From: Flavobacterium sp. TAB 87 | GTDB lineage: Bacteria; Bacteroidota; Bacteroidia; Flavobacteriales; Flavobacteriaceae | Length of the DNA: 64,000 nucleotides | Direction of reading: 5' to 3' | Assembly (NCBI RefSeq): GCF_001529295.1 | Contig: NZ_LLWK01000033.1 | Span: forward strand, 174,128 to 238,127 | In this document: piece after piece, positions 33,591 through 42,974 of the stretch | Numbering within the stretch: position 1 is the first letter of the stretch | Layout of the letters: the number at the start of each line of letters is the position of its first letter | Notes under the pieces: generated by a model | Database searches by the model: none | What the model saw: only the letters and a program-made list of their open reading frames with translations | Told to the model about the DNA's origin: nothing | Program-made: the position numbers and the translations under genes

Positions 33591-36500
33591 TTAAAATGCA
33601 AGTTGAATACCTACAGACCATGTTTTAGAAAACGGAAAAGTTCTTCCCCAAGCTGATTCTGCATCGTCAATTTCTGGGTCAACAGGTAATTTACCATCTT
33701 TAAAAGTCAATAAGTTCAAGCCTGAAACGTATGGCCTAATTTTATCCATTCCGATTTTTTGACTTATTGTCTTTGGTAAAGTATAACCAACAGTTACGCT
33801 TTTTAATCTTAAATAAGACATGTTTAATAAATATCTTGATTGCGCTACAAAGTTGTTCGATCCCGGCGCGTAGGCTCCAAAAGCACTCGCTGCATGATTC
33901 GGATAAGGATTTGGATAATACGCTGCGGTATTAGTTGGAGTCCAATAATCGTTCATGTGTGCATACATTGCATCTGTTCTGTTATAAAACGGCAAAACTA
34001 AATCTGATGTTGCCCAATATTGACGTTCACCAACACCTTGAAAAAATGCATCTACATCAAATCCGTAAAAAACTCCACCTAAACGAACACCATATTGATA
34101 ATGAGGCGTTGTATTACCAATAACACTTAAATCTCCAGAATCGTCTGCTGTTCCTTTTCCTCTAGAAATTACACCGTCACCATTGACATCATTATACATT
34201 ACATCTCCAGCTCCGTATTTAAAAGCACCTGTACGTATATTTTTATAATCAACACCATTTACGATCAATCCCGTTGCATCTACCACATCAGTCGACTGAA
34301 TTAATCGATCTGAATTTAGTCCCCAAATTTCACCGATTTTTTGGCCTGCATAAAAAGAACCTAATAATTTTGATGAGTTATTCCACTCCGTCACTTCAGT
34401 TGTATAATCAGAAAGCGTAAGATCTGCATATACATTAATGTCTTTTGTAATCTCTTTATTAAAATTAAGAGCAACTTCCCAACCTCTTGTTCTTAAATTT
34501 CCAGAATTCGTATTTGCTGCTGCTTGTCCAAATGAACCCGGAAGAGACTTTCCTGGCGCTAACATTCCTTTGGTATCTCGTTGGTAATAATCAAACGTCA
34601 TAGACAGCATACTGAAAATTCTTAAATCAACACCAATATCCTGAGTAGTCACTTCTTCCCAAGTTAATGTGGGATCAACGTTACTCGGTTGCGATACTGA
34701 CGGCGGAATTGAGGCTCCACCACCTAACCAGAAAGGGTTACTACTAGTCATAATGGGCAAAAATGCGTTGTTTGCAATATTTTGATTTCCGATAGAACCA
34801 ATGGATGCGCGAATTTTAAGATCATTCAACCAACCACTAGTACTTTCCATAAACTTTTCTTTAGAAATTCTATACCCTACAGAAGCAGATGGAAAAAAGC
34901 CCCATTGTTCGTTAGTTGGAAATTTAGAAGAACCATCGTAACGACCGTTTAATTCAAGCAAATATTTGCCGTCATAATCATAATTTACACGAGCAAAAAA
35001 TCCAGCAATTGCGTATTGAGATAAACCTGGATTTAAAATTGAATTTGATGAAAGTGGAGAAGTAAACTGGTCTCCAATCGCTAAATTAAATTCAGGTTTA
35101 GTTTTATCTAAAAGTGTGTTTCTGCGACCGTACGTTCTTTCGAAATCATACCACTCAGAATTTAAACCTCCTAAAGCTTTAAAATTATGTACCTCATTTA
35201 ACGTTTTAGAATAATTACCATATAGATTGGCAACATTTCGAACATACGATGATTTGGTTTGTGCTACAAAATCGTTACCCGACTCCATCATTGTTGGCTT
35301 TCCCGAAACAAGATCAGCAGAACCAGACCACCAATCCCAAAGCGGAATTTGTCCACCATTCATTTTATAACTAGAAAAGTTATTATTGATGCTGTATTCT
35401 CCAATAATATTAAAATCTTTGGTAATTTGAGCAGTAAGCTTCGCACTTAAACGAGTATCATTATTTAATTTTTCATTCATAGACGCATTAGCCATGTATC
35501 CTGGTGCGTGACGGAAATTAATATCTTTATATGTTCCATAAGGAAAATAAGAACCCCAACGCATGTAATATCCAAAATATCCATTTCCTTCGGTATCTAC
35601 TCCACTATTGTAATAGTTAAAGGGAGAATCGTATTCTTGAATAGACGACAATACCTTGAAATCACCCGTAAGCCACTCCGTAAATTCTGTCGACATACCC
35701 ATATTTAAGTTCACTCTTTGATTGCTTTCGTTGTTAATTTTCATAACTCCTTCTTGATTCGAAACTCCCAAGGAAACAATGAACGAACTTTTTTCACCCA
35801 AAGAACCTTGAGCAGAGAAATTATGATACGATTGAATTGCATTTTTCTTTAACATTTCTGCATGTGGATCCCATACTCTATAAAAATAAAGCTTGCCTCC
35901 AATCACATCAAAATCTTCTCCAAAAATCATGTTTTTATCTTGATCACTTCGAGTAGAAGCATATTTTTCTTTCCAATTAACTATTCCAGGAAGTAACGTT
36001 TTATAATTCATTCCGAATGATTCTGGGTTAGCGTTTCCTGCTCTCGCTTGTGCGTCGATCATAGCAGGAAGCTCATTTGTTGGATCATTAAAACCAACTA
36101 ACGAAATGGGATTGCTCCAACCTACATTGTTACTATAGGCAAATCGCACTTTACCCTTCGCATCTTTTCCGTTTTTGGTAGTAATTAAAATCACACCAAA
36201 AGCTGCACGAGCTCCATATATAGAAGCTGACGCGGCATCTTTAAGAATAGACATCGAAGCTACATCTTCTGGATTGATTAGTGACATATCCGAAGGAACA
36301 CCGTCCACTAAAACCAAAGGAGTCCCAGCAGCTTTACCATTTATAATAGTTCCCGCGCCACGAATATTGATATCGGAACTTCGTCCAATATTTCCTGAGT
36401 TGAAAGAAATATTTAAACCAGGCGTAGTACCTTGTAGTCCTTTGCTAATGTCCGAAATAGGCTTACTTCCTAAAGCACGATCCACATCTACTTTTGCAAC

Positions 36501-36857
36501 AGCACCAGTTAAATTTACTTTCTTTTGAGATGCAAATCCTACGACAACAACCTCATCCAAATTCATCGCGCTTTCTGATAAATCAGCATTTATTATTTGT
36601 TGTGTACTTACAGCTACTTCTCTAGTTGCAAAACCAACATAGCTAAAACTTAGTATTTGTCCTGCAGCAGCTTTTATAGTATACCGCCCATCAAAATCGG
36701 TGCTTGTGGACTCGCTTGTACCTTTAATTAAGACAGTAGCTCCTGGTATTGGTATACCGTCTACTTTATTTGTTACTGTTCCTGATATTGTTTTAGTTTG
36801 TGCAAATACTACCTGCACAAACAAAAGCAATAAAGAAATAAGAAATAATTTCTTCAT
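33591..36857 (-). CDS. susC: SusC/RagA-family TonB-dependent outer-membrane transporter
   Basis: The start is set at ATG 36855-36857 (MKKLFLISLLLLFVQVVFAQ), giving 1088 residues with a signal peptide cut after FAQ or VFA. Residues ~20-105 form a carboxypeptidase-like regulatory domain (ISGTVTNKVDGIPIPGATV). The plug begins with NLDEVVVVGFASQKK, and VLVDGVPSDMSLINPEDVASMSILKDAASASIYGARAAFGVILITTK is the SusC plug signature. A 22-strand barrel follows, ending YTLPKTISQKIGMDKIRPYVSGLNLLTF and WSVGIQLAF. It imports oligosaccharides or peptides with SusD. Context in this locus argues for peptidoglycan fragments. It has a matching -33/-7 promoter and is divergent from a DeoR-type regulator. Confidence 0.95.
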   Translation of the reverse strand: MKKLFLISLLLLFVQVVFAQTKTISGTVTNKVDGIPIPGATVLIKGTSESTSTDFDGRYTIKAAAGQILSFSYVGFATREVAVSTQQIINADLSESAMNLDEVVVVGFASQKKVNLTGAVAKVDVDRALGSKPISDISKGLQGTTPGLNISFNSGNIGRSSDINIRGAGTIINGKAAGTPLVLVDGVPSDMSLINPEDVASMSILKDAASASIYGARAAFGVILITTKNGKDAKGKVRFAYSNNVGWSNPISLVGFNDPTNELPAMIDAQARAGNANPESFGMNYKTLLPGIVNWKEKYASTRSDQDKNMIFGEDFDVIGGKLYFYRVWDPHAEMLKKNAIQSYHNFSAQGSLGEKSSFIVSLGVSNQEGVMKINNESNQRVNLNMGMSTEFTEWLTGDFKVLSSIQEYDSPFNYYNSGVDTEGNGYFGYYMRWGSYFPYGTYKDINFRHAPGYMANASMNEKLNNDTRLSAKLTAQITKDFNIIGEYSINNNFSSYKMNGGQIPLWDWWSGSADLVSGKPTMMESGNDFVAQTKSSYVRNVANLYGNYSKTLNEVHNFKALGGLNSEWYDFERTYGRRNTLLDKTKPEFNLAIGDQFTSPLSSNSILNPGLSQYAIAGFFARVNYDYDGKYLLELNGRYDGSSKFPTNEQWGFFPSASVGYRISKEKFMESTSGWLNDLKIRASIGSIGNQNIANNAFLPIMTSSNPFWLGGGASIPPSVSQPSNVDPTLTWEEVTTQDIGVDLRIFSMLSMTFDYYQRDTKGMLAPGKSLPGSFGQAAANTNSGNLRTRGWEVALNFNKEITKDINVYADLTLSDYTTEVTEWNNSSKLLGSFYAGQKIGEIWGLNSDRLIQSTDVVDATGLIVNGVDYKNIRTGAFKYGAGDVMYNDVNGDGVISRGKGTADDSGDLSVIGNTTPHYQYGVRLGGVFYGFDVDAFFQGVGERQYWATSDLVLPFYNRTDAMYAHMNDYWTPTNTAAYYPNPYPNHAASAFGAYAPGSNNFVAQSRYLLNMSYLRLKSVTVGYTLPKTISQKIGMDKIRPYVSGLNLLTFKDGKLPVDPEIDDAESAWGRTFPFSKTWSVGIQLAF

Positions 36858-36884
36858 AATTGTTTGGTTTTTATGGTTATAAAG

Positions 36885-36919
36885 CAAATGTACTTTATAA
36901 TTGCATACCTCTGCGCAAA
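36885..36919 (-). promoter_or_regulatory. Predicted promoter of the susCD-muropeptide operon
   Basis: On the minus strand TTTG (36916-36919) and TACATTTG (36885-36892) are 23 bases apart, matching the Bacteroidota -33/-7 consensus (TTTG and TAnnTTTG). The -7 box is 28 bases from the chosen susC start. Confidence 0.7.
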
Positions 36920-36973
36920 TTTTACATATATTTCATCAAATCATCATAAAAACGCATAAAAACGCAAATTTTA
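36914..36973. promoter_or_regulatory. Direct repeats, candidate operator for the DeoR-type regulator
   Basis: In the divergent susC-deoR interval CGCAAATTTTA occurs at 36914-36924 (over the susC -33 element) and again at 36963-36973. Just before the second copy the 10-mer CATAAAAACG is repeated in tandem (36945-36954, 36955-36964). Spaced direct repeats are typical of DeoR-family operators. The assignment to the adjacent regulator is inference. Confidence 0.5.
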
Positions 36974-37063
36974 ATCCTTATATTTTTATTTACACTAAAA
37001 AAAAGGACCTAATTACTTATTTAATAAACTTGTAAATGACTGTTATTGAATGTAATTATTTAA

Positions 37064-37071
37064 TATATTTG
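37064..37071 (+). promoter_or_regulatory. Predicted -7 box of the DeoR-type regulator
   Basis: TATATTTG matches TAnnTTTG exactly and is followed by C; it lies 24 bases before the start codon. A TTG at 37046-37048 is a possible but closely spaced -33 element. Confidence 0.55.
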
Positions 37072-37095
37072 CGTTCCCATACTAATTTTTGAAAA

Positions 37096-37845
37096 ATGCT
37101 AAAAGCAGAAAGACACAAATACATACTCGGCAAACTTAAGGAAGACTCTAGGGTCATCACGACAGACTTAGCAATGCATTTAGATTTATCAGAAGACACA
37201 ATCAGAAGAGATTTAAATGAATTGAATGGCAAAAAATTCTTAAAAAAAGTTTACGGAGGCGGTATTCAAATCACTGACAATCATCCTACTATTTTCGATT
37301 TTATTATTACGAGCGAAGATGAAAAGATAAAAATAGCAACTAAAGCCCTGCCATTATTGCATGATGGTCAAGTTATTATTATGAGTGGCGGAAGCACCAA
37401 CTTAGTTTTTGCAAAACTGATTCCACCCAGTTTAAGAGCTACCATTTACACCTATAGTTTAAGAATTGCTATGCAGCTATCACAACATCCAAATATCGAT
37501 ATTATCTTTATCGGTGGTAAAATGCAGAAAAACGCAATGGTAACTATTGGCATGGACGTTATTAAAGTGGTTTCTAAAATAAAAGCTGATATTTGCTTTA
37601 TTGGCGCAAGTGGAATTAATATCCAACAAGGACTAACAGAAATTGATTACGAAGTTTCGATTGTGAAAAAAGCAATGATGGAAGCTTCCGACAAAGTAGT
37701 TACCATGTTCGCTTGCAACAAGTTAAACACAAAAGTACCACACGTGGTTTGTGAACTAAGCCAACTCAGTACTATTGTTACCGATTTAAATCCAAAAGAC
37801 CCAAGACTTGACGAGTACTGGAAATCTGGAGTTTCTATTTTGTAG
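37096..37845 (+). CDS. DeoR/GlpR-family transcriptional regulator
   Basis: A 249-residue regulator. The N-terminal winged helix (RHKYILGKLKEDSRVITTDLAMHLDLSEDTIRRDLNELNGKKFLKKVYGGG, ~5-55) is the DeoR signature. The C-terminal sugar-phosphate-isomerase-like sensor (~70-235) includes IIMSGGSTNLVFAKLI, IDIIFIGGKM, DICFIGASGI and GLTEIDYEV. These regulators usually repress and are released by a phosphorylated sugar. As it is divergent from susC in a MurNAc locus, MurNAc-6-P or GlcNAc-6-P is the most likely effector. It is the only regulator beside the locus; no SusR, hybrid sensor or ECF sigma factor is adjacent. Confidence 0.9.
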   Translation: MLKAERHKYILGKLKEDSRVITTDLAMHLDLSEDTIRRDLNELNGKKFLKKVYGGGIQITDNHPTIFDFIITSEDEKIKIATKALPLLHDGQVIIMSGGSTNLVFAKLIPPSLRATIYTYSLRIAMQLSQHPNIDIIFIGGKMQKNAMVTIGMDVIKVVSKIKADICFIGASGINIQQGLTEIDYEVSIVKKAMMEASDKVVTMFACNKLNTKVPHVVCELSQLSTIVTDLNPKDPRLDEYWKSGVSIL

Positions 37846-38138
37846 AATGATGGCATGCTTCTAAGAAATGCATGTTTTTGCATGTTTTACAGATAATAGC
37901 GTATAGTACTAAAATTTATCGTCTTTTTTGTCCACTACTTTCAGAGAATTTTTAAATAACTTAGTATCAATATTTAAGTAGTTATTCTTATTTTCATAAT
38001 GTAAAACTTAGTAATGGCTGCATCTAAATAATTAATATTTATATAAAATAAACATTGCAAAAAAAATGAAACGTTGTAAATAGCGCCATATTTTTGTAAA
38101 ACAGAACAACAAACATTCTGTCACAAATAAAACACACA

Positions 38139-41045
38139 ATGTCAATAAATAAAGAGTTAAAGCAATTGGCCCAATCGCTACAAGGAAAACTTCACTTTGA
38201 TGAATTATACAAAACCTTGTATGCGACAGATGCTTCTGTTTATCGACTTAAACCTATCGCTGTTGCGATTCCAGAAACTAAAGCCGATATTAAACGCTTA
38301 ATTCGGTTTGCGGTCCAGCATAAAATATCTCTAACTCCTCGAACTGCTGGGACTTCTTTGGCTGGACAAACAGTAGGAACCGGAATTATAGTCGATGTTT
38401 CCAAATTTTTTACCAAGATCATCGACTTTGATGCCGTTAAAAAAACGGTAACTGTTCAACCTGGAGTGATTCGTGACGAATTAAATTTATTTCTACAACC
38501 GCACGGTGTCTTTTTCGGCCCAAATACCTCCACTTCCAATCGCTGCATGATTGGCGGTATGGTCGGGAATAATTCTTCGGGGACAACTTCTATTCGATAT
38601 GGCGTTACTCGTGACAAGATTGTTTCAATTAGTTGCTATTTAAGCGACGGTTCCAAAGCAATTTTTAAAGAAATAACTTCCGCTGAATTCATTCAAAAAA
38701 CAAAAGGAGAAACTTTAGAAAATAAAATCTATAAAGCGTTATATGATGAGCTTTCTGTAGAGGCAAATCAGAAGGAAATCATAAAGGAATTTCCAAAACC
38801 AGAAATTCACAGAAGAAATACGGGTTATGCTGTAGATTTATTATTAAAATCGGATTTATTTGGAGGAACCGAGCCGACAATTAATATAGGGAAATTATTA
38901 TGTGGAAGCGAAGGCACTCTCGCTTTTACAACTGAAGTAACGTTGAAAGTAGACGATTTACAACCACCTCATAATATCATGGTTGTCGCACATTACAATT
39001 CGATTCAGGAATCTTTAGAATCGGTTGTTATTGCAATGAAACACCATTTGTATACGTGCGAAATGATAGACGATATCATTTTAGAGTGTACTAAAACTAA
39101 TCGGGAGCAATCCAAAAATAGATTTTTCTTAGTCGGAGAACCTAAAGCAATTATGATGTTCGAATTGGCATCTGCAATTGACATGGCCGATGCCGAAAGA
39201 CAAGCCAATGATTTAATTGCCGATTTAAAGCAACACCATTTTGGATATGCATCGGTTAAAATATATGGAGACGATATTAATAAAGTGAACGATTTGCGAA
39301 AAGCAGGTCTCGGACTTTTAGGAAGTATTGTGGGCGATGATAAAGCCGCTGACTCGATTGAAGATACAGCGGTAGAACTGAGTGATCTACCTAATTATAT
39401 CGCGGATTTTACTGCTATGATGGAAAAATACGGTCAAAAAGCGATCTATTATGCCCATGCTGGTGCGGGAGAATTGCACTTGCGCCCAGAATTGAATTTA
39501 AAGAAAAAAGAAGATTTAGTTTTATTCCGAACCATTGCTACCGAAGTTGCTGTTTTAGTAAAAAAATACCGAGGTTCTTTAAGTGGCGAGCATGGAGACG
39601 GAATTGTTCGCGGCGAATTTATTCCGTTTATGATTGGCGAACAGAATTATGAATTACTCAAACGGATCAAAAAAGCATTTGACCCTAATTCTGTTTTTAA
39701 TATCGGAAAAATTACCGACACTCCAAAAATGGATGAGAATCATCGGGTTATTTCAGGAAGAGAGGAACCTGAAATAGTAACTTTTCAGGACTTTTCAGAC
39801 AGTATGGGAATTCTACGCGCTGCCGAAAAATGCAATGGTTCTGGCGATTGTCGCAAATTACCTTCAGCAGGTGGCTCGATGTGCCCAAGCTATCGCGCTA
39901 CTAGAAATGAGAAAGAAACTACTAGAGCACGAGCCAATGCTTTGCGCGAATATTTGACCTATTCTGAAAAAGAAAATAAATTTGATTCTCAAGAATTGTA
40001 CGAAGTTTTTGAATTGTGCGTAAGTTGTAAAGCGTGTGCGAGCGAATGCCCTAGCAACGTGGATGTAGCCACTTTAAAAGCAGAATTTTTATACCAGTAT
40101 CAAAAAGCAAACGGGTTTTCTAGACGAAATACCATTTTTGCCAAAAATGCCAAACTGAATAAGTTGGGAAGCCTATTCCCTGCCTTAACCAATTTTATTT
40201 CCAATTCTTCCTTGATGAAAAAATCAATGGGAATTGCATCGCAGCGAAATGTTCCTAAATTAGCAGCCTTCACTTTTAAAAGCTGGTACAGTAAACAACC
40301 AAAACAATCCACTACATCACACGGAAAAGTCTATTTATTTAATGATGAATTCACTAATTATTATGATGTTACTATCGGAATTGATGCCTACGAACTCCTA
40401 ACAAAATTAGGATTTGAAGTTCTAGTTGTTGATCATGAAGAAAGCGGAAGAACATATTTATCGAAGGGTTTTTTAGAAGAAGCTAAAGTAATCACCAATA
40501 AAAATATAAATATTTTTCAAGATTTAATTTCGGAAAGCACGCCACTTATTGGACTAGAACCTTCAGCAATATTAACTTTTAGAGACGAGTACATTCGATT
40601 AGCCGATGATAAGAAGGCTGCCGAAAAATTATCTAAAAATGTTTTTACCATCGATGAATTCTTCAAAAATGAATCAGAAAAAGGAAACATCACATCCGAT
40701 TCTTTTTCAGCCGAAAAACGGGAAATTAAAATTCACGGACATTGCCATCAAAAATCACTTAGTAGCATTGAAGCTACTTTTGCCATGCTGAGTTTACCAA
40801 AAAACAATATCGTTACGATATATAATTCAGGCTGCTGCGGTATGGCCGGTTCGTTTGGTTATGAAAAAGAACATTACGCCGTAAGTATGCAAATGGGAGA
40901 AGATACTTTATTTCCTAAAATAAGAAAAACAGCTGAAAACGTTTCTATTGCTGCCGCGGGAACCAGTTGTCGCCACCAAATTTTTGATGGAACGAAACGC
41001 GAAGCACAACATCCTGTCTCTATTTTAAGAAGCTTTTTGCGATAA
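38139..41045 (+). CDS. FAD-linked oxidase fused to Fe-S subunit (D-2-hydroxyacid dehydrogenase, YdiJ/GlcD-GlpC type)
   Basis: A 968-residue fusion. Residues ~20-250 are a PCMH FAD-binding domain (LTPRTAGTSLAGQTVGTGIIVDVS, GGMVGNNSSGTTSIRYG) and ~270-530 the FAD-oxidase C-domain (SLSGEHGDGIVRGEF with the flavin-site His). An Fe-S region follows with CNGSGDCRKL...MCPSYRAT and CVSCKACASECP (from Cys627). A C-terminal heterodisulfide-reductase-like part has HGHCHQKSL and NSGCCGMAGSFGYEKEHY. The family oxidises D-lactate, glycolate or D-2-hydroxyglutarate and passes electrons to the respiratory chain. D-lactate released by MurQ is a possible substrate, given that the locus ends just upstream; this is inference only. 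A -7-like TATTTTTG lies about 50 bases upstream. Confidence 0.88.
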   Translation: MSINKELKQLAQSLQGKLHFDELYKTLYATDASVYRLKPIAVAIPETKADIKRLIRFAVQHKISLTPRTAGTSLAGQTVGTGIIVDVSKFFTKIIDFDAVKKTVTVQPGVIRDELNLFLQPHGVFFGPNTSTSNRCMIGGMVGNNSSGTTSIRYGVTRDKIVSISCYLSDGSKAIFKEITSAEFIQKTKGETLENKIYKALYDELSVEANQKEIIKEFPKPEIHRRNTGYAVDLLLKSDLFGGTEPTINIGKLLCGSEGTLAFTTEVTLKVDDLQPPHNIMVVAHYNSIQESLESVVIAMKHHLYTCEMIDDIILECTKTNREQSKNRFFLVGEPKAIMMFELASAIDMADAERQANDLIADLKQHHFGYASVKIYGDDINKVNDLRKAGLGLLGSIVGDDKAADSIEDTAVELSDLPNYIADFTAMMEKYGQKAIYYAHAGAGELHLRPELNLKKKEDLVLFRTIATEVAVLVKKYRGSLSGEHGDGIVRGEFIPFMIGEQNYELLKRIKKAFDPNSVFNIGKITDTPKMDENHRVISGREEPEIVTFQDFSDSMGILRAAEKCNGSGDCRKLPSAGGSMCPSYRATRNEKETTRARANALREYLTYSEKENKFDSQELYEVFELCVSCKACASECPSNVDVATLKAEFLYQYQKANGFSRRNTIFAKNAKLNKLGSLFPALTNFISNSSLMKKSMGIASQRNVPKLAAFTFKSWYSKQPKQSTTSHGKVYLFNDEFTNYYDVTIGIDAYELLTKLGFEVLVVDHEESGRTYLSKGFLEEAKVITNKNINIFQDLISESTPLIGLEPSAILTFRDEYIRLADDKKAAEKLSKNVFTIDEFFKNESEKGNITSDSFSAEKREIKIHGHCHQKSLSSIEATFAMLSLPKNNIVTIYNSGCCGMAGSFGYEKEHYAVSMQMGEDTLFPKIRKTAENVSIAAAGTSCRHQIFDGTKREAQHPVSILRSFLR

Positions 41046-41181
41046 GAAATTAGAAAGCAATCAAACGTATTTTTAAATCTTATCAATGATAAGCACCCCT
41101 TTTTCTATTAAATTAGCCTCAAGTTTTATTTCCTTCGCCTGTTTTTTCTATATAACTTACAGGCAAATTAAATAAAATAAA

Positions 41182-41832
41182 ATGTCTTTAAAAAATAGTG
41201 CTTTGTTGGTTATTGATATGCAATATGATTTCATGCAAGGCGGCTCGCTAGAAGTTCAAGGAGCAAATGAACTCATTCCTTACATAAACAAGTTAATGAC
41301 ACTAAACTGGGGACTTATTGCAGCTTCAAAAGACTGGCATCCATCCGATCATATTTCTTTTGCATCCAATCATTCTCATGCAAACGCCTTTGAAACTATA
41401 ACTTTAGATGATCAGAGCGAACAAGTTATGTGGCCCGATCACTGTGTTCAAAACACTACAGGTTCCGAAATTCACGATCAAATAAACTCTTCCTTATTTG
41501 ACGCTATTGTTCTGAAAGGGCAAAATTCAAAAGTGGATAGTTATTCTGCTTTTTTCGATAATAATCATTTAGAGAAAACACAATTACATGCAGTTCTTTT
41601 GTGCAAGAAAATAAGCTCTATCTACTTAGTTGGCTTAGCTGCCGATTTTTGCGTAAAATATACTGCGATTGATGGGCAATCATTAGGTTTCGATACTCAC
41701 TTTATTTTTGATGCTACTCGCTCGGTGAATCCGGAAGATAATTCTAACCTAATACAACAACTACAATTAAAAAAAATTGAGATAAATTCAACACAGCAAC
41801 TTATAGAGCAAAACCAACCTAAAAACAAGTAG
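41182..41832 (+). CDS. pncA: Nicotinamidase (PncA), isochorismatase fold
   Basis: A 216-residue cysteine hydrolase of NAD salvage that deamidates nicotinamide to nicotinate. The expected triad is visible: Asp12 (LLVIDMQYDF), Lys112 (VLKGQN) and Cys157 (AADFCVKYTA). The metal site DWHPSDHISF (Asp51, His53, His57) and WPDHCVQNT are also present. C-terminal FIFDATRSVNPED is typical of PncA rather than other isochorismatase-like hydrolases. Cytoplasmic, apparently monocistronic. Confidence 0.93.
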   Translation: MSLKNSALLVIDMQYDFMQGGSLEVQGANELIPYINKLMTLNWGLIAASKDWHPSDHISFASNHSHANAFETITLDDQSEQVMWPDHCVQNTTGSEIHDQINSSLFDAIVLKGQNSKVDSYSAFFDNNHLEKTQLHAVLLCKKISSIYLVGLAADFCVKYTAIDGQSLGFDTHFIFDATRSVNPEDNSNLIQQLQLKKIEINSTQQLIEQNQPKNK

Positions 41833-42012
41833 TATTAATTTTATTGCTAATAATAATACTGTTAAAATTTATTGTAACATAACTGTAGTGATAAAAAAAT
41901 TAAAATTTTAACTCAATCACACAAATTTTTAGCAAAATATTTTTAACTTGCTCGATATTAACGTCCCAAATGTTAATACGTTTTCTCGCAAACCTTAATA
42001 TGATTTATACTG

Positions 42013-42753
42013 ATGAAAGTAACCTACCTTCTTTTAACATTTCTTTTAGGTAATTTCGCTGCCGAAACAGCTTTCATGGCTGAACAAAAAAAGTTTGACC
42101 GCGTACGTGCAGCAATCATTGAAAAATCTCAAATCATTCAACAAAAATTACATTCCAACGGTCTCGAAATAGACGATCTGAATCTGGTTTTTGTTGCGTA
42201 CAAAGATTGCGGCGAGTTAGAAGTTTATGGTAAAAGAACGACCGAAACAACGTATAAAAAGATAGACACCTATAAAATTCGTGCACGTTCTGGAAAATTA
42301 GGTCCAAAAAGAATGGAAGGCGATTTTCAAACTCCAGAAGGCATTTATTACATTGACACTTTTAACCCTACCAGTCAATACCATCTTTCTTTAGGAATTA
42401 ACTACCCAAATCAAGCAGATCGCAAAAAAAGTACCGAAAAAAAACTAGGTGGAGATATTTATATTCACGGATCAAATGTGACAGTAGGTTGTTTACCCAT
42501 GACTGATGACAAAATCAAAGAACTGTATTTATATGCTATCAATGCTAAAAATGACGGTCAAACCAAAATTCCTGTTTACATTTTTCCTTATAAAATGACG
42601 GATATTCATTTTGATTTGTACAAACTTAAATATGCAGACAATCCAGAATTGGTTGCTTTTTGGTCTAATCTGAAAGTAGGTTATGATAAATTTATGAATG
42701 ACAAACAAGAACTTGCTTACACGGTTGATAAAAGTGGAAATTACAACTTCTAG
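42013..42753 (+). CDS. YafK-type L,D-transpeptidase catalytic-domain protein, exported
   Basis: A 246-residue protein with a short signal peptide (MKVTYLLLTFLLGNFAAETA). The YkuD core includes LGPKRMEGDFQTPEGIYYID and the catalytic segment IHGSNVTVGCLPM (His152, Cys160). This is the YafK/DpaA-like variant, in which the motif is HGxxxxxGC rather than the common SHGCIRM. Such proteins form L,D-crosslinks, or in E. coli remove Braun lipoprotein from peptidoglycan. Whether this one is a transferase or hydrolase is not decided by sequence. It is alone, with AT-rich flanks. Confidence 0.87.
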   Translation: MKVTYLLLTFLLGNFAAETAFMAEQKKFDRVRAAIIEKSQIIQQKLHSNGLEIDDLNLVFVAYKDCGELEVYGKRTTETTYKKIDTYKIRARSGKLGPKRMEGDFQTPEGIYYIDTFNPTSQYHLSLGINYPNQADRKKSTEKKLGGDIYIHGSNVTVGCLPMTDDKIKELYLYAINAKNDGQTKIPVYIFPYKMTDIHFDLYKLKYADNPELVAFWSNLKVGYDKFMNDKQELAYTVDKSGNYNF

Positions 42754-42974
42754 ATCCTTACTTTACTAAGTCATCCGCCTAACAAATTAATTTATAAAGA
42801 CTTAGCCTTTTAATTTTTTACAAAAAAATTAAATCGTGAGTCCTGTTATCCATTAAATAATAAACTTCGCGCTTTATGTTTTTTCTGTTTTCGTTAAAAT
42901 AGCATAAAAACATGAAAAAATATTGTTTTAAAGTAGTAACTTAGAGTGTATTTAACAATTTAAAACAAATAAAC

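Noticed and set aside
31826..33601. Two separate SusD-like genes
   Set aside because: Both halves are in one frame, separated by a single TAA, with conserved SusD sequence running through the 43 codons between them; the second would start from an internal TTG. One interrupted gene is the simpler reading.
37846..38138. A riboswitch or small RNA before the FAD/Fe-S dehydrogenase
   Set aside because: The spacer is AT-rich with only a -7-like TATTTTTG box; no stable fold was recognised.
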